Translations under genes and position numbers: made by a program | The notes under the pieces: generated by a model | The model's database searches: none | Seen by the model: the letters and a program-made list of their open reading frames with translations, nothing else | What the model was told of the DNA's origin: nothing | Shown here: positions 62,401-64,000 of the stretch, piece after piece | Layout: the number at the start of each line of letters is the position of its first letter | Numbering within the stretch: the stretch's first letter is position 1 | Assembly (NCBI GenBank): GCA_033980235.1 | Contig: CM067072.1 | Span: forward strand, 32,711,759 to 32,775,758 | Origin: Diadema setosum | Taxonomy: Eukaryota > Echinodermata > Echinoidea > Diadematoida > Diadematidae | Direction: 5' to 3' | Length of the DNA: 64,000 nucleotides

Positions 62401-63816
62401 TCAAATTGAGCATGCTTTTTCAACACGTTTTATCCATACCTCATACCAACTTTCATTTTATGATCCCAAGCATAAGGATAACTTCAGAAAATGTGAAAAA
62501 ACTGAAGATCGACTAAATAGGTTGACATGTTTTTTTTTTTTTGGGGGGGGGTTGTTTTTGTTTTTGTTTTTGTTTTTCAGTCCTCATGTAAGATCAGGTT
62601 GTGCGACTATTTGTTGTTTTGTGATGCGCACAGTCACATATTAACCCGTTGGCGAAGGACTGATTTTGCTACAACATGCATTTCCCATAGACGCTTGCTT
62701 GAGTATACTCGGGACTCGTTCTCAATGGGTTATTCAAAGTTCACTTACTTGCTTCACTCGTCCTCACAGTGAAATTTGGCCCATATTCCCCAGCCAGGTC
62801 ATCATTGCGGGCTCTTAGCGAAACGCTGTAGGAGGAGTAGGGCGTCAGGTTACTAAATTTCTTCTCTGTGCTTCCAGAGGGTTGGCTTCCACTGGCAACC
62901 ATGGCACCTTTAATGTATGCAAAGGGTTTATAATAGATATAGGTTATCTCATGTTGAGATTATGAATGAAGAACAATTTACAGCTGTATCACAATTCACA
63001 AATCTCAATACCAACAAATACATTGTGTAAGTACCATATACATGTGTACCCATCACAGTGGCAATTCATCCCAAATTGGACCGTTCACAGAGCTGTCCTA
63101 ATTTACTGTTTAGCGAATTTAAATACATGTATATGCTCTTCTGTAAATGCATGATGGGTTTTTAAATGGGTCCTATGGGACCCCCTTAACCCCGCCACAC
63201 CACATTATCTGCAGAAATGTACTACCATGACTGACCATAACATCGAGGTGTGGCCTTCAAGGTGTGATGTACACAGAATGCCTGTAGTATTCATGTGTGT
63301 GTGTGTGTGTGTGTGTGTATGTAGGTACAGTTGTATATATAGAAATGTTAAATTAATGATTAGATTAAGGATTGTTTTCAAATTTATTGTGCTGCACTTC
63401 ATCTTGACTTCTGCAATGCATAGAGAAATGAGACACTTCTGTACCAGCATGCAAAAACGAGCACGTGGAAGGTGATATGAACATGTATGAAAACTAATGG
63501 ATAAAACAATGATGGAGTAATGTCCATTATGAAATAAATATACCTTACATGAACAAAACTTTTAGGATTGAGAGACAGCTAGAAACTATTCAAATTAGGA
63601 AATTCTTCTGTCGAGATGTTTTCATTGCAACTGATCAACTAGAAATTACTCTTCATCTTTAAAAGGATTGATTATCACCTGTCCAGTCATAGAGGATGTA
63701 GTCATAGAGCGTGATGGGTCCATTACGCTTTCCACATACTGGCTCTTCCCAGGAAAACGTCAGACTTCTCTTCTTGATGGTGATGGCTTCGACTTGTGTG
63801 GGAGGTCCGGAGGGGG
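19725..63816 (-). CDS. Gene B: receptor-type protein tyrosine phosphatase with FN3 ectodomain, TM, D1 and D2 (5' truncated by window)
   Basis: Twenty-eight minus-strand exons join in one frame (3425 nt; 1140 complete residues plus stop). Order: three FN3 domains (exons 63679-63816 to 54325-54541), a fourth FN3-like/membrane-proximal module with an RRRR furin-type site (53354-52537), one membrane helix (50725-50839), RRRME stop-transfer and juxtamembrane segment, D1 (47186-35694) and D2 (34506-19725). D1 keeps [22 protein letters not shown] and the Q-loop, so it should be an active tyrosine phosphatase. D2 has WPM and HCKDGEGATG and should be inactive. Several NxS/T sites sit in the ectodomain. 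Any N-terminal MAM, Ig or further FN3 domains and the signal peptide lie right of the window. Motifs favour an R2B-like receptor (PTPRK/M/T/U group); the furin-to-membrane module also resembles LAR, so the subtype is tentative. Confidence 0.92.
19800..20853. other. Gene B last intron
   Basis: A-rich tract with GAAA repeats near 20046-20070 and a T-run near 20210-20222. No element or exon recognised. Confidence 0.4.
20854..20989 (-). CDS. Gene B exon 27: D2 degenerate P-loop
   Basis: 136 nt. [20 protein letters not shown] then [21 protein letters not shown]-loop reads HCKDGEGATG with Ala in place of Arg. Follows a 5.7-kb intron. Confidence 0.93.
21394..22771. mobile_element. G-run/C-run hairpin element, long copy (1.38 kb)
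   Basis: Ends TTAACCCTTACTGTACCGGG and GTGCAGTTAGGGTTAA. Both ends carry a hairpin of G-run and C-run around a short word (CTGGGAGG left, CTCCCAGG right). Interior AT-rich with repeated TTTTATTGTTTTC words; no ORF of note. Confidence 0.7.
22983..23075 (+). mobile_element. 93-bp palindromic element, copy 1
   Basis: Starts TTAACCCGTTGAGAACGAG and ends CGTCCTCAACGGGTTAA; central 16-bp palindrome CCCGAGTATACTCGGG. Strand is arbitrary: + is the GAGTCCCGAG-first form. Confidence 0.85.
23770..24306. repeat. AGGTCA-rich repeat with (CACGGA)n end
   Basis: Three related subunits of about 140-160 bp share AGTAGCATTTTGTAGCAAAA, ACATAAAGCAAACAGAAT and runs of AAGGTCAAAGGTCA, followed by a CACACGGACGGACA tract and CCCCTGCTCGAAC. 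Looks like an internal minisatellite in a degraded element. Confidence 0.7.
24342..25129. mobile_element. G-run/C-run hairpin element (788 bp), nested copy
   Basis: Perfect-looking termini TTAACCCTAACTAGGCCGG and CCGGCCTAGTTAGGGTTAA. Hairpin words GGCCTCATAGGCC (left) and GGCCTCGGAGGCC (right) sit between G-runs and C-runs. Inserted in 23446-25422. Confidence 0.85.
25602..26452. mobile_element. Inverted-repeat element packed with AAGCAATTGCTT palindromes (851 bp)
   Basis: Ends TGGGCTGAATGCATAAA and TTTATGCATTCAGCCCA are inverted copies. At least eight AGCAATTGCT palindromes lie in the outer ~250 bp of the left side and ~170 bp of the right side, with AGCAAAAG/CTTTTGCT variants between. The middle has a TGTG-rich stretch. 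No coding sequence seen. Confidence 0.8.
26692..26834 (-). CDS. Gene B exon 26: D2 degenerate WPD loop to Cys
   Basis: 143 nt. [20 protein letters not shown] through [12 protein letters not shown] is WPM. Donor CAA|GTAAGT. Confidence 0.92.
26835..27541. other. Gene B intron between exons 25 and 26
   Basis: About 0.7 kb with no recognised repeat or exon. Confidence 0.4.
27542..27676 (-). CDS. Gene B exon 25: D2 MARYWP segment
   Basis: 135 nt. [20 protein letters not shown] through [12 protein letters not shown]. Donor AAG|GTACCC. Confidence 0.9.
28335..28412 (+). mobile_element. Possible tRNA-derived SINE head
   Basis: A polymerase III B-box-like GGGTTCAAACCC (28386-28397) follows a weak A-box-like GCTGACAGTGG (28338-28348) at suitable spacing. 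No intact tRNA fold was seen, so it is not called as a tRNA gene. Confidence 0.35.
28778..29360. mobile_element. Partial copy of the long foldback element
   Basis: Matches the centre and right arm of 40612-41646 (TCGACCGAGTCACATTCAGT, CCAAACGTTGCCCGAAGCCT), ending AGGTACCAAAACTTTATATT before exon 24. The left arm is almost all missing. Confidence 0.8.
29231..29328. repeat. 49-bp tandem duplication
   Basis: Two adjacent identical units, GGTACTTTAACCTGAAACAC to AAATTCAGGGAAACT, within the partial foldback copy. The 40612-41646 copy has one unit. Confidence 0.85.
29397..29531 (-). CDS. Gene B exon 24: D2 core ([16 protein letters not shown])
   Basis: 135 nt. [20 protein letters not shown] then [19 protein letters not shown] and SEDA. 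Donor GCT|GTACGC. A decayed foldback copy ends about 36 bp downstream of this donor. Confidence 0.92.
29564..29656 (-). mobile_element. 93-bp palindromic element, copy 2
   Basis: TTAACCCGTTGAGGACGG to ACAGGTTAA, reversed relative to copy 1 and more diverged (AGTATGCTTAGG in place of the central palindrome). Confidence 0.8.
29676..29825. repeat. Polypurine tract (GGGAA-rich, ~150 bp)
   Basis: Almost only G and A on the + strand (GGGAAGG, GGGGAGAGG units). The gene B transcript reads it as polypyrimidine. Confidence 0.85.
29853..30798. mobile_element. Inverted-repeat element (ATGATGCACAGG ends) split by a hairpin element
   Basis: Left TATACAAATGATGCACAGGA and right CCTGTGCATCATTTGTGTTATA are inverted. 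Inner arm words GATGC/GTTTAACTTTG and their inverses continue on both sides. The middle is occupied by 29922-30694. Confidence 0.75.
29922..30694. mobile_element. G-run/C-run hairpin element (773 bp)
   Basis: TTAACCCTATTCTAACTGGG to AGTTAGAATAGGGTTAA. Both ends hold a G-run, TCAATTTGA and a C-run. Closely similar along its whole length to 32879-33672. Confidence 0.85.
31029..31102 (-). CDS. Gene B exon 23: D2 NYINASFLP segment
   Basis: 74 nt. [20 protein letters not shown] then SFLP. Donor CCG|GTAAGT. Confidence 0.9.
31342..32364. mobile_element. Inverted-repeat element (ATGATGCACAGG ends) split by a Tigger-like element
   Basis: Same host family as 29853-30798: AAACAAATGATGCACAGGA left and TCCTGTGCATCATTTGTTTT right, with GCGGCGCGCTCGAGAG and CTCGAGAGTGCGCCGC as inner arms. 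Confidence 0.75.
31404..32247. mobile_element. TA-flanked pogo/Tigger-like element (844 bp)
   Basis: CAGTATTCATCGCATAATCG at the left, CGATTATGCAATGAATACTG at the right, each flanked by TA. A second ATAATCGGG-type motif follows inside each end. No transposase frame seen. Confidence 0.75.
32879..33672. mobile_element. G-run/C-run hairpin element (794 bp)
   Basis: TTAACCCTATTCTAACTGGG to CAGTTAGAATAGGGTTAA with G-run-TCAATTTGA-C-run hairpins at both ends. Confidence 0.85.
34104..34207 (+). mobile_element. 93-bp palindromic element, copy 3 (104 bp)
   Basis: TTAACCCATTGAAGACAAG to CCTAAACGGATTAA; the centre is expanded to GAGTATACTGTACATGTACTCGGG. Confidence 0.8.
34407..34506 (-). CDS. Gene B exon 22: D2 start with NKNRY
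   Basis: 100 nt. [20 protein letters not shown] then [12 protein letters not shown]. Counterpart of gene A 6485-6584. Confidence 0.9.
34507..35693. other. Gene B intron between exons 21 and 22
   Basis: 1.2 kb with no recognised element or exon. Confidence 0.4.
35694..35843 (-). CDS. Gene B exon 21: end of D1 and linker
   Basis: 150 nt. [20 protein letters not shown] then the linker [17 protein letters not shown]. Acceptor CTTCAG, donor CAG|GTACAT. Confidence 0.93.
36576..36667 (-). mobile_element. 93-bp palindromic element, copy 4
   Basis: TTAACATGTTGAGGACGG to CTCATCCTCAACGGGTTAA, minus form, diverged centre (CTAAGTATACTCGGG). Confidence 0.8.
36785..36920 (-). CDS. Gene B exon 20: D1 P-loop (SAGVGRTG)
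   Basis: 136 nt. [20 protein letters not shown] through [10 protein letters not shown]. Completes an intact [10 protein letters not shown] signature. Confidence 0.94.
37051..37080. repeat. (CA)n microsatellite
   Basis: About 15 CA units in the intron between exons 19 and 20; the rest of that intron holds a T-run near 37240 and a C-run near 37375. Confidence 0.9.
37811..37962 (-). CDS. Gene B exon 19: D1 WPD loop to catalytic Cys
   Basis: 152 nt. [20 protein letters not shown] through QRGPVVVHC. General-acid Asp and catalytic Cys present. Codon split after Cys as in gene A. Confidence 0.94.
38264..38449. mobile_element. Foldback element (186 bp)
   Basis: Near-complete palindrome: TATACGAATAATTTATGA left against TCATAAATTATTCGTTTTATA right, with CACTGGTCTATTCAAC and GTTGAATAGACCAGTGGC in the inner arms. 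Confidence 0.85.
38855..40205. mobile_element. Element with TATGCCTCCGCC ends, AGGTCA-type repeats and (ACGG)n
   Basis: Left TATGCCTCCGCCATAATGCA, right GTGGCGGAGGCATA (inner CATAATGCCTCCGGC). The interior has three or more subunits with TGACCTTTGACC repeats and ATGTATACACTAAGTTTCA, then a (GGAC)n array at about 40061-40156. The protein-like frame over the array is low complexity. Confidence 0.8.
40612..41646. mobile_element. Long foldback element (~1.03 kb)
   Basis: Arms of about 450 bp are inverted: TTAAAGATAATAAAAAGTTT left, ACTTTTTATTATCTTTAA right; TTGGTTCTGCCAATAGTCCC against AGGGACTATAGGCAGAACCA. The left arm has an extra ~100 bp including a mini-hairpin at 40751-40805. Confidence 0.85.
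41871..41984 (-). CDS. Gene B exon 18: D1 KC-KYWP segment
   Basis: 114 nt. [20 protein letters not shown] through VRNFTLR. Acceptor TTATTGCAG, donor AGG|GTAATT. Confidence 0.9.
41985..43011. other. Gene B intron between exons 17 and 18
   Basis: No clear element, except that 42021-42066 resembles 63590-63635 (AATTCTTCNGTCGAGNTGTTTT, then GCAACTGAT). Confidence 0.4.
43012..43109 (-). CDS. Gene B exon 17: D1 core ([19 protein letters not shown])
   Basis: 98 nt. [20 protein letters not shown] then [20 protein letters not shown] resembles TNLVEVGR of R2B receptors. Confidence 0.93.
43334..43791. mobile_element. TA-flanked pogo/Tigger-like element (458 bp)
   Basis: CAGTTGAACCTCTCTTATCC at the left and GGATACGAGAGGTTCAACTG at the right, flanked by TA. 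Repeated TATCCGG motifs follow inside both ends, as in the Tigger group. No transposase frame. Confidence 0.85.
44556..44592 (-). CDS. Gene B exon 16: 37-nt D1 exon ([12 protein letters not shown])
   Basis: Acceptor TTTAG, donor CAAG|GTATGT. Counterpart of gene A 1124-1160. Confidence 0.9.
44823..44915 (-). mobile_element. 93-bp palindromic element, copy 5
   Basis: TCAACCCGTATAGGACGG to CGTCCTCAACGGGTTAA, minus form. Confidence 0.85.
45147..45914. mobile_element. Inverted-repeat element with CCATATGTGACCCGCTACAAC ends (768 bp)
   Basis: Left CCATATGTGACCCGCTACAA and right TTGTAGCGGGTCACATATGG are exact inverses; CGCAAGGTCGA and TCGACCTCGCCCG extend the arms. No transposase frame. Copy 6 of the 93-bp element follows 12 bp later. 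Confidence 0.85.
45926..46018 (-). mobile_element. 93-bp palindromic element, copy 6
   Basis: TTAACCCATTGAGGACGG to CGTCCTCAATGAGTTAA, minus form. Confidence 0.85.
46160..46236 (-). CDS. Gene B exon 15: D1 DYINASYID segment
   Basis: 77 nt. [20 protein letters not shown] then ASYID. Equal in length and phase to gene A 539-615. Confidence 0.93.
46337..46373. repeat. (TG)n microsatellite
   Basis: TG repeat with one TC interruption in the intron between exons 14 and 15; the rest of that intron shows no element. Confidence 0.9.
47099..47186 (-). CDS. Gene B exon 14: D1 start with KNRY motif
   Basis: 88 nt. [20 protein letters not shown] then [16 protein letters not shown] is the phosphotyrosine-recognition loop. 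Donor GCC T|GTGAGT. Confidence 0.92.
47640..47960. repeat. ACT/ACC triplet-rich low-complexity region
   Basis: Imperfect ACTACCACC and CAACTACC units over about 320 bp. Thr- or Val-rich open frames here are products of the repeat, not genes. Confidence 0.75.
48075..48250 (-). CDS. Gene B exon 13: juxtamembrane segment
   Basis: 176 nt. [20 protein letters not shown], then [20 protein letters not shown] and [22 protein letters not shown]...GFRQEY is the RPTP wedge/juxtamembrane region that precedes D1. Confidence 0.92.
48761..48807 (-). CDS. Gene B exon 12: short juxtamembrane exon
   Basis: 47 nt. [15 protein letters not shown]. Phases at both ends fit exons 11 and 13. Could be alternatively used, as in other RPTP juxtamembranes, but nothing here proves it. 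Confidence 0.75.
49422..49496 (-). CDS. Gene B exon 11: stop-transfer and juxtamembrane
   Basis: 75 nt. [20 protein letters not shown] then ASRS; the Arg cluster follows the membrane helix directly, fixing an inside C-terminus. Confidence 0.85.
   Translation of the reverse strand, partial: ETSNGKERSYQVSVLCRQAVCFQI
49887..49979 (+). mobile_element. 93-bp palindromic element, copy 7
   Basis: TTAGCCCGTTGAGGATGAG to CGTCCTCAACGGGTTAA, with the exact central CCCGAGTATACTCGGG. Confidence 0.88.
50369..50562. mobile_element. TA-flanked miniature element (194 bp)
   Basis: CAGGCAAACCTGCCTTAGTG left and CTAGACAGGTCTGACTG right are imperfect inverses flanked by TA; GTGGCCACCTGTCTATAG inside. A (TTTTG)n tract is at about 50492-50520. 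Confidence 0.65.
50725..50839 (-). CDS. Gene B exon 10: transmembrane helix
   Basis: 115 nt. [12 protein letters not shown] followed by about 24 hydrophobic residues ([20 protein letters not shown] then VLYI). Acceptor TTACACAG, donor AG|GTGAGT. Confidence 0.92.
50840..52536. other. Gene B introns around exon 9
   Basis: 50840-51742 and 51780-52536 hold no clear element apart from (AAAAC)n at 52109-52138 and a T-run near 52484-52495. Confidence 0.4.
51743..51779 (-). CDS. Gene B exon 9: 37-nt linker exon
   Basis: [12 protein letters not shown] plus 1 nt. Phase 0 in, 1 nt out; both neighbours fit. Being short it could be overlooked by gene prediction. Confidence 0.78.
52537..52780 (-). CDS. 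Gene B exon 8: furin-type site and membrane-proximal module
   Basis: 244 nt. [20 protein letters not shown] carries RRRR, a likely subtilisin-type convertase cleavage site, then [20 protein letters not shown] and [20 protein letters not shown]. The [17 protein letters not shown] pattern matches the conserved segment between the cleavage site and membrane in R2A and R2B RPTPs. Two NxT sequons. Confidence 0.92.
53354..53447 (-). CDS. Gene B exon 7: membrane-proximal FN3-like module, first part
   Basis: 94 nt. [20 protein letters not shown] then [10 protein letters not shown]. Sits where the fourth FN3 of R2B receptors would be; divergent. Confidence 0.82.
53508..53602 (+). mobile_element. 93-bp palindromic element, copy 8
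   Basis: TCAACCAGTTGAGGACGAG to CCATCCTGAATGGGTTAA, exact central palindrome, otherwise diverged. Confidence 0.82.
53889..53985 (-). mobile_element. tRNA-like sequence, probable SINE head
   Basis: On the minus strand TAGCCTGGTGG is a good A-box and GGTTTGATTCC a good B-box about 40 nt later, with AACCAGG and CTGGTT near the ends. The stems do not form a clean cloverleaf, so a tRNA-derived SINE or tRNA pseudogene is more likely than a working tRNA. Confidence 0.5.
54325..54541 (-). CDS. Gene B exon 6: FN3 domain III, second half
   Basis: 217 nt. [20 protein letters not shown], then [20 protein letters not shown] and [10 protein letters not shown]. The [16 protein letters not shown] stretch is the FN3 F-G region. 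Acceptor CACTGCAG. Confidence 0.9.
54542..55255. other. Gene B intron between exons 5 and 6
   Basis: AT-rich; no element or exon recognised. Confidence 0.4.
55256..55362 (-). CDS. Gene B exon 5: FN3 domain III, first half
   Basis: 107 nt. [20 protein letters not shown] then [15 protein letters not shown]. Acceptor GTGACAG, donor AAG|GTACAT. Confidence 0.92.
55363..57226. other. Gene B intron between exons 4 and 5
   Basis: Contains GACA/CAAA/TGGA short repeats at about 55370-55465, an A-run near 56387, a short (TA)n near 56819 and one 93-bp element (56868-56960). Otherwise no recognised content. Confidence 0.5.
56868..56960 (+). mobile_element. 93-bp palindromic element, copy 9
   Basis: TTAACCCGTTGAGGACGAG to CGTCCTCAACGGGTTAA, essentially the consensus. 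Confidence 0.9.
57227..57302 (-). CDS. Gene B exon 4: end of FN3 domain II
   Basis: 76 nt. [20 protein letters not shown] then LTAEG, the last FN3 strand continuing YSIQ from the previous exon. Donor GGG A|GTAAGA. Confidence 0.85.
57303..58402. other. Gene B intron between exons 3 and 4
   Basis: 1.1 kb without a recognised repeat element or exon. Confidence 0.4.
58403..58692 (-). CDS. Gene B exon 3: FN3 domain II
   Basis: 290 nt. [39 protein letters not shown], a Cys-containing insert ([18 protein letters not shown]), then [11 protein letters not shown]. Four Cys in the insert could form disulphides. Sequons NVS, NGT, NVS, NAS and NYS are present. No intron divides the domain before the tyrosine corner. 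Confidence 0.92.
59388..59470. repeat. (TG)n, (AG)n and G-run
   Basis: TG repeat (about 59391-59443), GAGAGAGA, then nine or more G. Confidence 0.9.
59516..61384. mobile_element. Second TATGCCTCCGCC-ended element, carrying a nested Tigger-like insertion
   Basis: Left GATATGCCTCCGCCATAATG, right CATAATGCCTCCGGCC then TTGCGGAGGCATA. After 59574-60423 is removed, the remainder follows 38855-40205: TGGCAAAATATTG, CAATTGGATGAATGA, TGACCTTTGACC runs, and an ACGGACGT array near 61286-61339. Confidence 0.8.
59574..60423. mobile_element. TA-flanked pogo/Tigger-like element (850 bp), nested
   Basis: CAGTACTCTCCGCGTAATCG left and CGATTATGCGGAGAGTACTG right with TA on both sides; TAATCGGGTA-type motifs repeat inside each end. 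Related in design to 31404-32247. No transposase frame. Confidence 0.85.
61492..61845 (-). pseudogene. Non-LTR retrotransposon reverse transcriptase C-terminal fragment
   Basis: Open minus-strand frame reading [49 protein letters not shown] and [29 protein letters not shown]. The order HTD-LF, ILK--DIY--LG-FMY, TRH, GPK-WN-L, S-SSFK--LK is the usual extreme C-terminus of invertebrate non-LTR RT ORFs. The catalytic RT core is absent, so this is a 5'-truncated dead copy in a gene B intron. Confidence 0.8.
62641..62733 (-). mobile_element. 93-bp palindromic element, copy 10
   Basis: TTAACCCGTTGGCGAAGGAC to CGTTCTCAATGGGTTATT, minus form; ends 15 bp before the donor side of gene B exon 2. Confidence 0.85.
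62749..62907 (-). CDS. Gene B exon 2: FN3 domain I, second half
   Basis: 159 nt. [20 protein letters not shown] then [28 protein letters not shown] is the canonical FN3 tyrosine corner, followed by [14 protein letters not shown]. Donor GCA A|GTAAGT. Confidence 0.87.
63294..63320. repeat. (TG)n microsatellite
   Basis: About 13 TG units in the intron between exons 1 and 2. Confidence 0.88.
63679..63816 (-). CDS. Gene B exon 1 in window: FN3 domain I, first half
   Basis: 138 nt. [18 protein letters not shown] then [22 protein letters not shown]3 strands A-C with the conserved Trp and the PxxxNGxIxxY turn. Acceptor AAAAG, donor G|GTGATA. The preceding exon is outside the window. Confidence 0.85.
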
Positions 63817-64000
63817 CTTTTCACATGGACAGAATTGGTACGGAATTGGGTGAAGATTATAATGCATTCAACACAAGGAGAGATTGAAGACAACTCTACA
63901 AAAGTGATATCTTGCCACATGCATATTGTACATGTAAGTAACCAGTATCTATAATACCTGTATAGTGTGCACATTGTGAAATGAAATACAAGCAACAACT
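63817..64000. other. Probable gene B intron at the window edge
   Basis: No coding segment recognised; the next upstream FN3 or other ectodomain exon should lie beyond 64000. Confidence 0.5.

Noticed and set aside
22983..62733. Regularly recurring 93-bp repeats as a CRISPR-like array
   Set aside because: Kilobase spacing, both orientations, inside introns of an animal gene; the inverted ends fit a miniature DNA element.

Overview
The window looks like a piece of animal nuclear genome. It has many small coding exons with canonical GT/AG introns, abundant microsatellites, and many small inverted-repeat and tRNA-derived repeats. The repeat style (TA-flanked pogo/Tigger-like elements, foldbacks, (ACGG)n-ended elements with AGGTCA-type repeats, tRNA-like SINEs) suggests a marine invertebrate, perhaps an echinoderm. 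That placement is inference; no sequence here fixes the species.

The window holds parts of two convergent (tail-to-tail) genes for receptor-type protein tyrosine phosphatases (RPTPs). Gene A (+ strand, 539-12524) has 14 exons that encode nearly all of a tandem-phosphatase cytoplasmic region, 524 complete residues to the stop; its 5' part lies left of the window. Gene B (- strand, 63816 down to 19725) has 28 exons that encode 1140 complete residues: fibronectin type III (FN3) repeats, an RRRR furin-like site, a membrane-proximal module, one transmembrane helix, a juxtamembrane segment, an active-looking D1 and a degenerate D2. Its 5' end lies right of the window. The mix of motifs ([44 protein letters not shown]) is closest to the R2B group (PTPRK/M/T/U), with some LAR-like traits.

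The two genes are paralogues with almost identical exon lengths and phases through D1 and D2. In both, D1 keeps the WPD loop, the [10 protein letters not shown] signature and the Q-loop Gln. In both, D2 has lost the general-acid Asp and the P-loop Arg but keeps the Cys, so D2 is predicted to be a pseudophosphatase.

Layout: 1-538 probable intron; 539-12524 gene A; 12525-19724 convergent spacer (two probable 3' UTRs and repeats); 19725-63816 gene B, whose introns are inflated by mobile elements; 63817-64000 probable intron. Gene B introns carry ten copies of a ~93-bp palindromic element, four larger copies of a G-run/C-run hairpin element (a fifth, short copy lies in the spacer), several nested inverted-repeat elements, four of the five TA-flanked pogo/Tigger-like elements, an element packed with AAGCAATTGCTT palindromes, and a fragment of a non-LTR reverse transcriptase. 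I found no rRNA gene, no CRISPR array and no convincing functional tRNA gene.
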